Source: Bimuria novae-zelandiae CBS 107.79 (Eukaryota; Ascomycota; Dothideomycetes; Pleosporales; Didymosphaeriaceae). Taken from it: a stretch of DNA of 64,000 nucleotides. Shown in pieces: positions 10,980 to 22,203 of the stretch. The position numbers and the translations under genes are program-made. The stretch is from assembly GCA_010015655.1 (NCBI GenBank), contig ML976676.1, positions 250,712 to 314,711 on the forward strand, written 5' to 3'. Each line of letters begins with the position of its first letter. The first letter of the stretch is position 1. The notes below the pieces were generated by a model. It worked only from the letters and a program-made list of their open reading frames with translations. It was not told the DNA's origin and searched no databases.

Positions 10980-11576
10980 AGGGCTTGGATGAGTAGGAGT
11001 GGAGATGAGGGTAGAGATTCCTCGTAGCATTCCCTAGCAAGGCTGGGACGGCTACGTCGACGGGCAGTCACCTCGACACCTCGTTGTGGCGCAAGGTACC
11101 CTTGGATAGCACATTGAATGACAAAAGCAATGAACCCCCCTTCCCCAGCAACATGCACGCGAAGAACAAAACTTGAATGCCACCACAGGACATACACATA
11201 TAATCATGAATCTATATTCCTACAAGCCAAGCTCGTCGAAGGCTCCCCATGACGCCAAAAAGCCAAGCCGAAAAAGGGGTATATAAAACCAGACTAGCCC
11301 AAAGATGCATCTGGAATTGAATGCGGGTATTTCCCTCGTCCATGCAAAACGCCAGCCTTGTAACATACCCCAGATACCCCATGCGCTATGCAGCATATGT
11401 ACAAGTATGCCAAAGCTGAAAGTGACAAGCCATAACCCCACACTGAAAACCACCCCGCCCTCGTCAAAGCCTTTCTTGCCTCTTGTGGGGCGCAAAAGTA
11501 CATATGTGAAGGGAGAACCAATCATCCTTCATTAAACCTTGTTCCTTGGAAGTAAATACGCGAAGGATGAAGCATT
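10980..11576. other. Convergent 3' intergenic region
   Basis: Downstream flanks of the plus-strand F-box-like locus and the minus-strand SP-RING gene. Open frames here have no domain support. Confidence 0.55.
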
Positions 11577-12879
11577 TCACTCGTCGTCGCTATCGCCCAG
11601 ATCGATGACCTCCGGCGCCGGCCTGCTCTGCTGCGCTCCCGTATTGGTAGGCGCAGCGTCATCATCGTCCTGATCAGCGACGCCCTCTAGCGCCTCCACC
11701 CTAGGCTTCCACGACCCGTCTTCGCTCATGATAATGGCCCGCGTCTCGGACAAGCCCTGTGCGCGCAACTTCTCATGCACCTCCTGCAAGAACCCATCGA
11801 CGACGAGATGGACGGGCCGCGCATCGCCATTGCAGATCGGACACTTCCAGACATCCGGCACCGTCGAATCGCCATCTTTCTTGCGGGTCTCCAGGAAAGT
11901 GACGAGGTCGAAGCAGTCGAAATGCTCACACGCTCTGCCGCGCGCCGGGATGTCGCACATCTTGGAGCCACTGAAGGGGTCGAAAAGCTTAATGGTGAGA
12001 CTGGAGTTGACAAAGGCAATGTCATCATCGTCGTCACCAGTTGTGGGAAGGAGCTTGTCCTTGATACGTTGCTTGGTCCCCTCCGCGGAGACGTAGTTGT
12101 GCGCCACGATATCCTCTACCAGTCTGTCATGAGTCTTGACCCCCAAAATCTCGATGGCGAGAAGATAATCGCGATAGCGATTGTCATTGGGCTTCCGGAC
12201 GATGGCAATGTCGAGCACGTTTTCGCCTTCTTTGACCAACGAGGTGATATCGATTGGAAGATCTTTGCCATAGTACAACTTCTTTCTCTGCTCCAGACTC
12301 TTATCGTTGAGGGTGAAGTTTGAATACGGGATCCACGACGTATCGCTAGTCGCCCAACTATGTTCGTTGGGTTCGTTTTTGCTAGTCCATTTCACGCAGC
12401 GAAGACGCAGCAATAAGCTCTTCTCGTCAACGATTCGCAGCGGTGGGCTCCCCATTTTATCTGAAGTTTCCTTTGGTATCCTGCTGAACTGCTCGGGTGT
12501 GATAACAAAATGCCATCGTTCGACCTTGTGCCCTGCTTCAGTTAGGTGTTGAGGCTCCCTAAGGAAAGATTGCGTATAAAGATAGAGACGATCCCGGGCT
12601 TTTGACTGCAAGTTTGCACTCCGAAGATGGGCCTGGTGAAGTCCGAACCGGGCGGGATTAGGCTGATGCTGTTGAGGTTGATAATACCCAGCCGGAGGAA
12701 GTAACGGTTTGGGTCGAAGCACAGGCTGAGGCTGAGACTTAGCCTGCGTTTGAGCCAGAGGTGGCGGGTGATGTTGAAGTTGATACTCAGGTTGCGGCTG
12801 GTGGTGGTACTGTTGTTGTTGCTGGTGCTGCTGATACTGCTGATATTCCTCCTGTTGATGCTGTGGGTACTGCGGATAT

Positions 12880-12917
<38 letters not shown>

Positions 12918-12930
12918 GTGCTGTTGCTGG

Positions 12931-12984
<54 letters not shown>

Positions 12985-14996
12985 AAATGCTGCTGCTGAA
13001 ACTGCTGCAGCGGCGGCTGTACCTGGAGTTGATGCTGCGAAGGATGTTGTACTTGTAATTGAGGCTGTGGACGAGCTTCCTGTGCGCCTGAACGCGGCCG
13101 CCCACGGGGTCTCCCTCGTCCACGTTGAATGGCGGCCTGGGCTGAATGCGGAGGCATCCTTGGATTGGGATACACAAGCTGTTGGGGTAACGATTGTGGG
13201 TTGTTGGGTTCCTGTGGAACCCTTGGACCCGATTGGGCAAGCTGTTGGTCGAATGAAGACTGATCTCTTTCCGGAGTATGCTGACTAGGAAGAACTAGCA
13301 TTTGATGGTGCGCGTTCTGATTTTGTAGGACCTGGCGTGTTTGCGCGGCGTATTTCTTGCGCAATGTTGTGAACGGAGCAACCCAGTCCTGTGCTTCCGC
13401 TTCCCGTTCAAGCTGTAGGTTTTGACCTTTCTGTTGGCTTTGCGCTAGGCGACTGTAAAAGCTGTTCTGCATGGTCGTAAATAACTGCATAGCCTCGTCC
13501 TCATAGTGCTGCACAAGGCTGTCGATCCCCCGGTTAAGGCCCCATCTTGACCACAACCGTCTGATGTTTGCAGTAAACACGATGCGTTGGAGCAGTTTCG
13601 ATTTGATGCCCATGTCGTGTACCAGTTCGTGCATCAAAGGCGGGGTATCTCGTTCGTCGCACCGTTTTTTCAGGGTATGGTATGAACCGGCCCGAGTCAT
13701 AAGATTGATGAAATGTACAAGGTCCGTGTTGTATTGCTCAGGGTAACGATCAACCAGCCGCCCGAGGGGCATCGGGAACTGCATGAAGAATTGCTTCACC
13801 AGTGGTTGTAAGTAGTCATTTACGTCAAGTACTTCGCTAAGAAACTCCTTTGTGGCAGGCACGTGCGGACTACTGCTCACGGCATCCGGTAAACCTTCCT
13901 CATTCAGAGTCAAGAGACAGTAAAAGAGATGTATCATCAGGTAATCCCAATCGTGATCCTTCAATGCCATTTCCAGGGCCTTTATCCGTTTGGAATCTGA
14001 TGAAGCTTGAGGAAGATCGTTCATCGAAGCAAACCGGTCGAGCGCTTGGAGAGACAGCGCTTGAACATGCAACAAGGCTGGTGGCCATGTTGGCATTTGT
14101 GACTTGTTTCTAGTGGTGCCTTGATCCAGCAACGGTGACTGATGTGGTGGACCGAACGGACTTTGGACTGGGGGCGAAGTTGGACCGTTCTGGTTAGAAT
14201 GGGGACGGCTCGGTGGACGTGGTGGAATGGCATGCTGCTGATACGGCGACTGACTTTGAGTGTGCTGTCTGCGGACCGGACCGAAAGACTGGTTGACTGT
14301 CGGGCTTGCGCTTTGTATCTGGCCTCCTGATCCGAGCTGACCTAGAGTGTGTTGATCAACGTTCGCATTCTGAATTTGCAAAGGGGAAGGTAGTGGCCGG
14401 GTGCGAGGGTCAACTGAAGGTCGCATCCGTTTATTCGCTAACGTTGGGCTCGCTCCGATCGTGGTTGGTCTCTTGGGCACTGCAGCTTGCCGGGCGCCTT
14501 CTATGAACGCAGCTTCCGGTGACGCATTTTGGGGCATATAGTGAACATTGTTGGTAGAAGTGGAATTCCTCAGTGTCTCATTGCTAATGTTTCGCAGGCC
14601 GTCACCGTGCGTGGTCGTCGTCTGAGCCGGCGTGTAGTAGTCCTGATTGGTGTCTTCACTCGGGGATGGGGAAGGCAGAACGGTCGTAGGCGAGATAAAG
14701 GGCTGACTGTCGGTCCGGTGTGACACAACGTTGGCCAGCTGAGGCGACGTCGAGTTCGACAGCGGTTGCCTGTGGGTGTTGTCTCCGATTGAAACCTGCC
14801 CTGCTTGTGTGTGTTCTTCTCTGCCTCGTTTCTGGGGAGCATTGGATGGCCGGTTCAGCGTGTTCAAGGGGGGAGCTTGGCCTGTGGTCATCCAGCTCTT
14901 CTGCCTCCCCCCCAAATTTCCCAGTGCATAAGTGAGCGCTTCGTGTCCTACGGGTGGCCCTGGTGGAGCACCTCGCCCTCCTCTCCGAGAGGGCAT
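11577..14996 (-). CDS. SP-RING (MIZ-type) SUMO E3 ligase, Siz/PIAS family
   Basis: One exon, 1139 residues, starting MPSRRGGRGAPPGPP. The first 650 residues are mostly disordered, rich in Ser, Pro and Gln, with a helical block around 300-540. A Gln tract lies near residues 670-705, followed by more Gln/Pro-rich sequence. A folded region at about 780-960 sits where Siz/PIAS proteins carry the PINIT domain. The SP-RING then shows its zinc pattern: CDIPARGRACEHFDCFD, then WKCPICNG (about residues 1005-1052). This matches the family rule C-x-H-x2-C followed by W-x-C-P-x-C. The C-terminus ends EVIDLGDSDDE, a hydrophobic run followed by acids, like a SUMO-interacting motif. It should promote SUMO transfer from Ubc9 in the nucleus. 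I see no N-terminal SAP domain, which many Siz proteins have. It is transcribed away from the Boi-type gene. Confidence 0.88.
12880..12983 (-). repeat. CAG/CAA polyglutamine-coding tract
   Basis: About 104 bp of alternating TTG and CTG triplets on the plus strand encode Gln with CAA and CAG, interrupted by a few His codons (CAC/CAG next to GGTG on the plus strand). It lies inside the SP-RING gene and continues as looser Gln-rich sequence on both sides. Such tracts commonly vary in length between strains. Confidence 0.9.
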
Positions 14997-15863
14997 GTCC
15001 GCGGAGACAACAGAAGGATCAGGCTTGTTCTGCGCTGTTTAGCGTGATGTGGCCGTGACAGAGCGCCCCGACCAATGCCCGTAGAGGTGGTGTCTCCGAC
15101 GAGGTCATGCTTGAGGCGGCAATTTTATGACATGGCACTCCCGTAGCGACTCGGGAAGTTGCGATACGACGTGACTCTGTTGGGGCAGCAGGTGAAGGAC
15201 GAAGCAGGGCAGAACGGAGCAGGGCAGGACGGAAGGAACGGGTGGGTGAAGAGAGGAAGGCGCACTGGGCGGTAGTGGGGGAAGTTGCGATGGTGGAAAG
15301 CGAGCAGTCGCCTCCGCGTTCGTACTGGCCCGTGCGCAGAGGGCCAGGAAATCCCACGCCTTTTGCCAGGACGCATCGGGATGGCACATACACGGCGAGT
15401 CCTGGAGCTCAAGAGCCTCTCGGTGTCGTGACGAGACGCAACGCCGCCTGTCATGCGCCAGGAGTACATAGAGAATAGTCCTCCAGGGCACTGCGCTCAT
15501 TGAAGCCCGCTGCGTCGCCGGGCGCGCGCTCTGGCTGTCCTCGGTCTAATCGTACATGGCCTAATCAATTAATGGGAGACGTGCAGGGGAGCTGGCTGTT
15601 CTATTCTTGCGCGCCCCCTCTTACAATAGGACGCCAGCAACGCTGCGTCGACAAAGAGCAGCACCGCTCTCGCCCTTTTGCACGCGCTGCTCGCTCCGGC
15701 TGCCCCGCGCTGTCTGCTGGCGCCTCCGTGCCTAAGACGCTCCAACGGCCGCCACGTCTAGTCCCGCGGGCTGCATGATGTCCTACCTTCACAAGGACCC
15801 ACGGTGAACCTCGCGCCTTGTATCTACACCCACTGCCTGCCGCCCCCCGAGACGAGAGCCGCC
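14997..15863. promoter_or_regulatory. Divergent promoter region of the SP-RING and Boi-type genes
   Basis: 867 bp separate two start codons pointing away from each other, so both promoters must lie here. It is GC-rich, and pyrimidine-rich tracts face each gene. No TATA box or named factor site can be called with confidence. Overlapping frames of 80-200 codons on both strands look like composition effects. Confidence 0.55.
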
Positions 15864-18800
15864 ATGGCTGCCAGGTCGCACACCGACGGTGCCCGCCCGG
15901 GCGACCTGCTGCTCGTTGTGCGTAAGTGCCGCGTGCGCCTGTTGAACGTCCCATGCAGCAAGAAGCGCTGACCGCGACCCGCAGACGAATTCCAGGCTCG
16001 TAGCCCTGATGAGTTAAGTTTGGCCCGCGGCGACCGCATCGAGCTGATTGAACGCGACGACGACTTTGGCGACGGGTGGTTTCTGGGGAAGAACACCGAA
16101 ACGGGCGACAGCGGCCTGTTCCCTGAAGGTGCGTGTTGGAGGTTGTTGAGACCCCTGTGTTCTCCCGGATCGCAGCTAGTATGGAGGAACCAATTGCTGA
16201 CGCCCAGTTATCCAGTCTACACACTGCCTGCCCCGAAGTCGACCATCACCGCAGCGCTGCACCAGCGCGCCCCTTCTCAGCCTGCTGCACAATCCACACT
16301 GCATGCCCTGCAGCCCGTCGACATCGATGCCGCGCCCACGTCTGCCCCGCTACCTCTGACCACCTCGAACGCACCGACGCCCTCGGAATCGACCTCCACC
16401 ATGGGACTGCAGATCTCTCCCAGTCCTGTTGCAACGCAAGCGCCTGCGACTAGTAGGACCTCGACCTCTTCACAGCCCAGGAGCATCGGCCAGGCTCTGA
16501 GCGGCGAATTGGCGCGCGAAGAAGAGCCAACCATATCAAGTCCGGTCATGCATGAGACACTCAGCGTCATCGACGAACATATTACCGACATGAGCACCCC
16601 GCGTCACAGCGCCACCGGCAAGGAACTGAGGCCCATGCCGTCAAATGACTCTGGGAGCGAATACAGCAGTCACCACAGGCTCTCATACATCAATGGGCAG
16701 GAAACGGAAGAGGAGGAGCACAACATGCACACAGAGCATGAAGTAACCATGTGGTCCCCGGCGCGCGTGGCTGAATATCTAGAAGACGTGGGCGTGGAAA
16801 AGAAGCATTGCGACATCTTCAGGGAGCAGGAGATCAACGGAGAAGCACTTCTGGGTATGGATCAGGCCACCATTTTCCTAAAAGAGTTCGAGTTAGGTCC
16901 GGTTGGGCCGCGTTTGCGCACCTGGGTGAAGATCAAAGCCCTCCAGCAGGAAGTGAAGAGTGCCAAAGATGCCGCAAGGGCCATGGCCGCATTCGATGGC
17001 CCTGAGGAATCTCCATTGGACCCTGCCCGGGCTCGCGCGACGTCCATGAGCGCAGTTCTGCCTCGGATACCTAGTTTGAGAGAAGGACAAGCTATGAGAA
17101 GCTCGCAAGCAAAGCTGTCCCTTCCTAGAGCGCATTCGACCGCCGGCCATTCTGCTTTGCCTCCCGTGGAAGCAACCTCGCCTCTGACCCAATTTTCTCC
17201 ATCCTCTCCCATCGCTCGTACACCTACACGCCCTTCTGCTGCTTCAGTCCGGAGTTTAGGCCACAATCGGAGGCATTCTTCTATCGACTCGACCATGAAC
17301 GTGCCAACACCTACCTCTGCCGGCGCAATGAGACTCCCAACCACCGCTCCAACAACCCACAAGAAGACTCCTTCGTTCGACCGCGGTTGGACAATGGGAT
17401 CTCCTCAGTCCCCATCAAACGAACCTAGGCGACCCTCTTCCTCGCATTATGGAGCTCCGACAAGCCCAGATGAGAATGGTTACAATCATAGGGAGTCCGG
17501 CATAAGCCAATTGACGGCGGCTGACTTGGATCGAGGGTATTTCTCAGGTGGTGAGGTTGACAATCGTAAGACCCGTAATGTCCTCCGTAAGCGTGACAGC
17601 CCAGGTCACTCGCGGAACCCAAGTTTCACTACGGAAGCTGGCCGACGCGCTGCATACAACCGACGCCATAGCAGAATCGGCAGTGCTGATTCTGCCACTG
17701 GCGGAGCTAGCTCTGTATCTTCTGCTGCCAAGGCTTATTTCGGGTCCAGCATCAAGAGCCACCGGAGCTCAAGCAATTTCGAATTTGTACGCCCATTGAA
17801 ACCAATGAATGCCGGACCTCCTACCGTGACCAAACTCACAGACTACGTCTCGCCTAGCATCGATGCCATTGCAAACTCGCCGCGTGTTCCTGCGAGTGAG
17901 GCCTCTTCGCAAGGGCGTGCATCGCCCTCCCCGGCAGCTCCCGTTCAGTCTCATTCTTTCTTCTCCAAGAAGTCAAGGGGCTTTGGCCTGCGTGCTATAT
18001 CCGATGCCGTCACGGGAAGCGAGAGAGCAGATGTTAGCTCTGGGGATATTACCGCCTCGCCAATAAAGGAATCTCCGATGCAGTCCCCTACCCGCACAGG
18101 CTCAACTACACCTTCAGCAACGTCCAATTCTAAAAGTTTTGATTTGGAGAATCCCGAGCTGAATAAAAGATCGACAACGGCAAGCTCGCTCAGTAAGGAT
18201 GGCAAGAAGCGGTCCAAGAAGCACAATACTAGCGCTTACCTTCGAGGTCGCCAGCAAATCACTCCTCAGGAAGCCATGGAGGGCTGTGACTACAGTGGTT
18301 GGATGAAGAAGAAATCATCGAGTCTGATGACTACGTGGAAGACGCGCTTGTTTGTGCTACGTGGTAGGCGTCTTTCATACTTCTATACCGAGAACGATAC
18401 AGAGGAGAAGGGCCTGATCGATATCTCCTCACATCGGGTGCTGCCTGCCAACAACGAGCGAATCACCGGCTTCCACGCCACCATCACTCGTGCCGCGTCT
18501 TCACCATCATCGCCACAAGGCACTACCATTCCCACAGCTGCCTCTGCAGCAAACAACGGTATCGAGGAAGACATGTCGGGCATGTTTATTTTCAAGCTTG
18601 TTCCTCCTCGTGCAGGTCTGCAGAGAGGTGTGCAATTCACTAAGCCGATCGTTCACTATTTTGCTGTGGACAGCATCCAAGTCGGGCGTCTGTGGATGGC
18701 CGCTCTAATGAAAGCTACTATCGATAGGGACGATAGCCTCTCCGTTACCACCACCTACCAGCAAAAGACCATTTCGCTCGAGAAAGCCCGGGCTATGCGT

Positions 18801-19094
18801 CAGCGTCCGCCAGCGCTCATGGACGATGACGACACCGAAAACGCATCGCTCGACATGGACAGTAAGCAGAGCACCAAGGAGAGCATCCAGGAGAGCGTCA
18901 TCCACGAGGAGGACGAGAAGCAAGGCCTAGCTATCTCTGGGCTTGACGACGCGAAAGCCCTCCTGTACTATGCGGAAAATGGCACCGAGCCGGTGCCGCC
19001 ACCGCCCCCGCCTAAGTCTCCGACCACCGAGTCGCCGACGGCAGAGCACAATCGCAAACCAAGCTTCACGCCCGGTCTCGTATCCATCGGATGA
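15864..19094 (+). CDS. Boi1/Boi2-type polarity scaffold (SH3-SAM-PH)
   Basis: Three exons: 15864-15921, 15985-16128 and 16216-19094, giving 1026 residues. Intron 1 (63 nt, GTAAGT ... CTGAC ... GCAG) and intron 2 (87 nt, GTGCGT ... CTGAC ... TCCAG) are in phase. Splicing restores an N-terminal SH3 domain (HEFQARSPDELSLARGD, DGWFLGKN, SGLFPEVYT), about residues 18-70. A SAM domain begins near residue 246 (MWSPARVAEYLEDVGV). A long Ser-rich linker leads to a PH domain at about 758-905 (YSGWMKKKSSSLMTTWKTRL through VGRLWMAALMKAT). A Pro-rich run (PVPPPPPPKS) lies near the end. This order is diagnostic of yeast Boi1/Boi2, plasma-membrane scaffolds that bind Cdc42-pathway proteins and phosphoinositides and support exocytosis and bud or tip growth. 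Intron 2 is a multiple of three with no stop, so its retention would still be translated. Confidence 0.92.
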
Positions 19095-20236
19095 AAGCCA
19101 TCACATAAACATAACTTTCCCTTAACTATATTCTTTCCAGAAGTATATTACTACCACTACATAATTCAGTACACACTATCACGATTTACCAGAGGCCCTT
19201 GGTTCGAGCAACACATGCGTAAGTTGGAGAGCCGTGGAGACGAGTTGGATACCTGGACGGGATCACGAGTGGTTCTTATTTTATTTTTTTTACTTATGTT
19301 CTGTGTCGATGATTGGAGGAGTGGTTGGATTTGCGCTTGTGGAGGAGATAATTCTGGCACTTGATGATCTTGCACGTTTGATGACGACGGATCTAAATTC
19401 GCTTGTTTACTTACTCTTTTCTTTTCTTTACTTACTGGGGTTCGCTATACCATACCTACCTTAATGCGCGGGGACGAAGCGCGGAAGCGCGAAATGTAAT
19501 TGTATGCTTGTCTATGCGGGTTTGAGTGTGTGATGTTGAGGGAGTGGTGGTGATGTGGGGCTGGCGGTGTGGGAAAAGGGCAAGATGCTAACAAGAAGAC
19601 GGTCCAGATCCCGACACAGGACGATGTGCAACATAACTATGTGGAGTGTTCGAAGTAGGTGTGTGCTTTGGTATGTGGAAACAGGGCGATTTCTTCACTG
19701 TGCAGGCTCGACCTTGAAAGGTACTATGAAGGCCTTCTTCATGATACATATCGATTGTTCGAACAACGACACAAAAAATCGAAGTCTAGAGAGATCGATG
19801 TACCTCCCGTCGACGTTCCAAGGAAAGAGCGAGAAAGCTGTGTAACGCAACCAAGTGGAGCAAGGGCGCTTTCTTCCACCAACACGGCTTCACCGGATTC
19901 ACTGAACGAGAATTGTATCCCTGGATTGCATGATAGAGACATACGTCCAGCCTCCTTCGTACTCCCGAGCGCCCCGCTGGGCTCACCGGTTCGGCGAATG
20001 TCTTTGCTCTTCGCACTCCTGGCGACCTGCACACTCTTCACTCCAATCGAGGGAAATACTCGCGCTACGACTTAAAAACCGTAGCTGAGACGAGGATATA
20101 TTCCTTTACCACGTGGTATACTAGCTTCTTGCTTCACACCCCCTACCCCCACACAACTTCTCCGCGCTATCGATCTGACAGCAAGACGCCTCCCTCGTTC
20201 CCTACCTTCCTCGCCATCCCTCCTCCCTCAACACGA
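19095..20236. other. Intergenic, no supported gene
   Basis: 3' flank of the Boi-type gene and 5' flank of the next small gene. A 138-codon plus-strand frame (19659-20075) overlaps a similar minus-strand frame and shows no domain, so I do not call it. Confidence 0.45.
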
Positions 20237-20515
20237 ATGTCCGGTATCCCCATCGGATACGCCCTCCCTCACGGCCTCTCTTCCCACTCTTCTGCCCCGC
20301 GTCCCAGCTTCACTCCTCCCCTCGGCCTCTTCGCCATCCTCTTCGGCGCTGCGGCGGCGGCTGTCACGCACTTTATTTCTCCACGGCAGTCACGTCCTCC
20401 GATGCTGCTCGTTGGGCTTGCGGGGTGCTGTGGAGCGGCGCCTGCGTTTTACGTCTTTCAAGTGGTTTCTGAGAGAGATCTTGGTAAGAGGAAGATGAAA
20501 CGGGAGTGGAAGTAG
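20237..20515 (+). CDS. Small two-helix membrane protein, family unknown
   Basis: 92 residues if unspliced, starting MSGIPIGYALPHGLSS after a pyrimidine-rich leader. Two hydrophobic segments are clear: GLFAILFGAAAAAVTHFI and LLVGLAGCCGAAPAFYVF, separated by a short basic loop (SPRQSRPP). The tail ERDLGKRKMKREWK is strongly basic. A near-perfect donor (GTAAGA at 20484) lies in the tail codons, so the real protein may splice to a downstream exon that I could not place. No family recognised. Confidence 0.5.
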   Translation: MSGIPIGYALPHGLSSHSSAPRPSFTPPLGLFAILFGAAAAAVTHFISPRQSRPPMLLVGLAGCCGAAPAFYVFQVVSERDLGKRKMKREWK

Positions 20516-20672
20516 AAGAGGGAGTGGAATCTTGCTGCTTATCCAAAGGCGGGCGACGATCGGTGGGCGCATAAGGCGGTAGACGCCTTGAAGAGCTGAC
20601 GAACCGTTTCACCCGCTGGGCGCTTCTATTTGAACCTTTTAACGCATACCCACCTCGATACGCGTGCTTAAA

Positions 20673-20837
20673 ATGCCGAGCACATCTCGTTCCAGAGACG
20701 AAGAAACCCCGCTGTTCACGCTTGTCGGTATTGCGGTGGCAGTACTATACATAGGTTATCTGCGGTATACTGCGCCGCCGCCGCCGGCCAGACCTTGGTA
20801 CGAGAAGGTTGAGGAGGACTGTGTGCGGAAGCGGTGA
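20673..20837 (+). CDS. Possible single-helix micro-protein or first exon
   Basis: 54 codons: a charged start (MPSTSRSRDEETP), one hydrophobic helix (LFTLVGIAVAVLYIGYL), then proline-rich and charged residues. Directly beyond its stop, other frames stay open (for example EALANKEFQEGAIRV from about 20,836), as if the coding sequence continued after a frame change. It may be the start of a decayed or unresolved gene reaching about 21.8 kb. Confidence 0.25.
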   Translation: MPSTSRSRDEETPLFTLVGIAVAVLYIGYLRYTAPPPPARPWYEKVEEDCVRKR

Positions 20838-21120
20838 AGCACTCGCGAACAAGGAGTTTCAAGAGGGAGCTATTAGAGTTACAGGGTATCTTATCGAGAA
20901 AGCGCCAGGGCGGTATTTCAAGAAGTATACGTGTTATTTTCAAGGGAGCGGGACAGCGCTGAACCCTTGATGGAAGACTGTGACGTCTTAGAGGAGAGGT
21001 CGGAGTGGTGTGCGAAAGAAAATCGGACTGGGAGTGTTGGTTTTGCATGCCTTGTCCGAGTTGCGGCTACGCAACGGGGAAAGAGAGAAAAGAGGGGAAG
21101 TGCTTGAGTACTACGGATAG

Positions 21121-21822
21121 TTCGCCCATCGCGCTCACGAGTTCTACCATCACGAGTACAACCCATCAACCTACACTCCTTCCCTACGTAACAACAATAC
21201 CCCCCCACCACCAGAAATCCCGCGCCAAACCCGCTGGACCAAACCGACTATTCCCGACCAGTATGCGGACCCAGCTCTGTACTACTGTGTGTGCACTCGT
21301 CCTTTTCGTGTCGCGCGTCGGCTTCTCCGGGGTCCGCACAACAGGTGGTGCCGTCCTACCAAAAGACTCAGACTAGAAGTACCGCCTGGACGAGGAGTTG
21401 AAAACCAAATGGATGATATAATACCACCGCCTCCGCATTTGCCTGAAGACCTCTTTCGTACCAACGAGGAGATCGGAGAGGGAAAGGTGGTAGGCGGGGG
21501 AGCGGAAGGGAGTGGACCTGGTGATTACTGGACTGGCACTCCTCTCACGGCTTTACCTTATTCGCTTGCAGAGTTTATGGTAAACCTGGGAGCGGAGATT
21601 CCGCCGGTGGAGATTGCTTCTCTACCCCAGGAGGTCGGGGAGATTTCTTTGTCTGCGCAAGAGGCGGCGTCCGACGAGAAGGTGGGGGGAGGCACGAAGG
21701 CCACGAGGCTGCGCGCGAAAAAGGCCAAAAGATTGTGTAGCATAGCGTCCCGAAGACGAAGACGGACGTGGACGCCACAAACCATCTGTTGTCCGCCTCT
21801 TCGAAGCACGAGCACCCGCTAA
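21121..21822 (+). other. Long open frame of unresolved gene structure
   Basis: An uninterrupted frame of 234 codons with plausible composition: HEFYHHEYNPSTYTP, a Pro-rich stretch, IPDQYADPALYYC, then an acidic/Gly-rich half (IGEGKVVGGGAEGSGPGDYW) and a basic end. There is a stop but no start just upstream, so if real it needs an upstream exon. TAG at 21118 could be an acceptor. An overlapping frame from 21,768 stays open to 22,097. I recognise no domain. It may be a frameshift-decayed gene at the edge of the transposon region. Confidence 0.25.
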
Positions 21823-22124
21823 TGAAGAAGATACTGATATCCCTTTCTGCTCACGCACACGACGCCTCGGCCTCCTTCATGCCGACCAATGACATCGGCA
21901 CTATCGACTCCGCATTCTCAACAGTAGCCTCCGCACACCTAACCCCCAACCATAACCGTTCCTCCATCTCATATTTCCTCAACGCCAAAGTAGTTATCAC
22001 AGCAACACCGAGCATAGGACAGCAGGCGTTGACGGCGCCGAATTCTTGGTTCCTTCGCAGCTTCTCCAGGAACCATTTCAAATGTGGCATTTCGTAGCCT
22101 GCACTATGTATCCAAGCTCTTTTA

Positions 22125-22203
<79 letters not shown>
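22125..22203. repeat. (AATC)n microsatellite, about 20 copies
   Basis: 79 bp of perfect tetranucleotide repeat with no visible interruption. It sits at the change from GC-balanced gene space to AT-rich, mutated sequence about 50 bp further on. Confidence 0.98.

Noticed and set aside
12542..13288. Long frames opposite and beside the polyQ tract (Ser-Asn and Ala-Val repeats)
   Set aside because: They are shifted or antisense readings of the CAG/CAA repeat inside the SP-RING gene.
15019..16224. Basic, Arg-rich frames of 110-207 codons on the minus strand
   Set aside because: They lie in the divergent promoter or opposite the Boi SH3 exons and reflect GC-rich composition.
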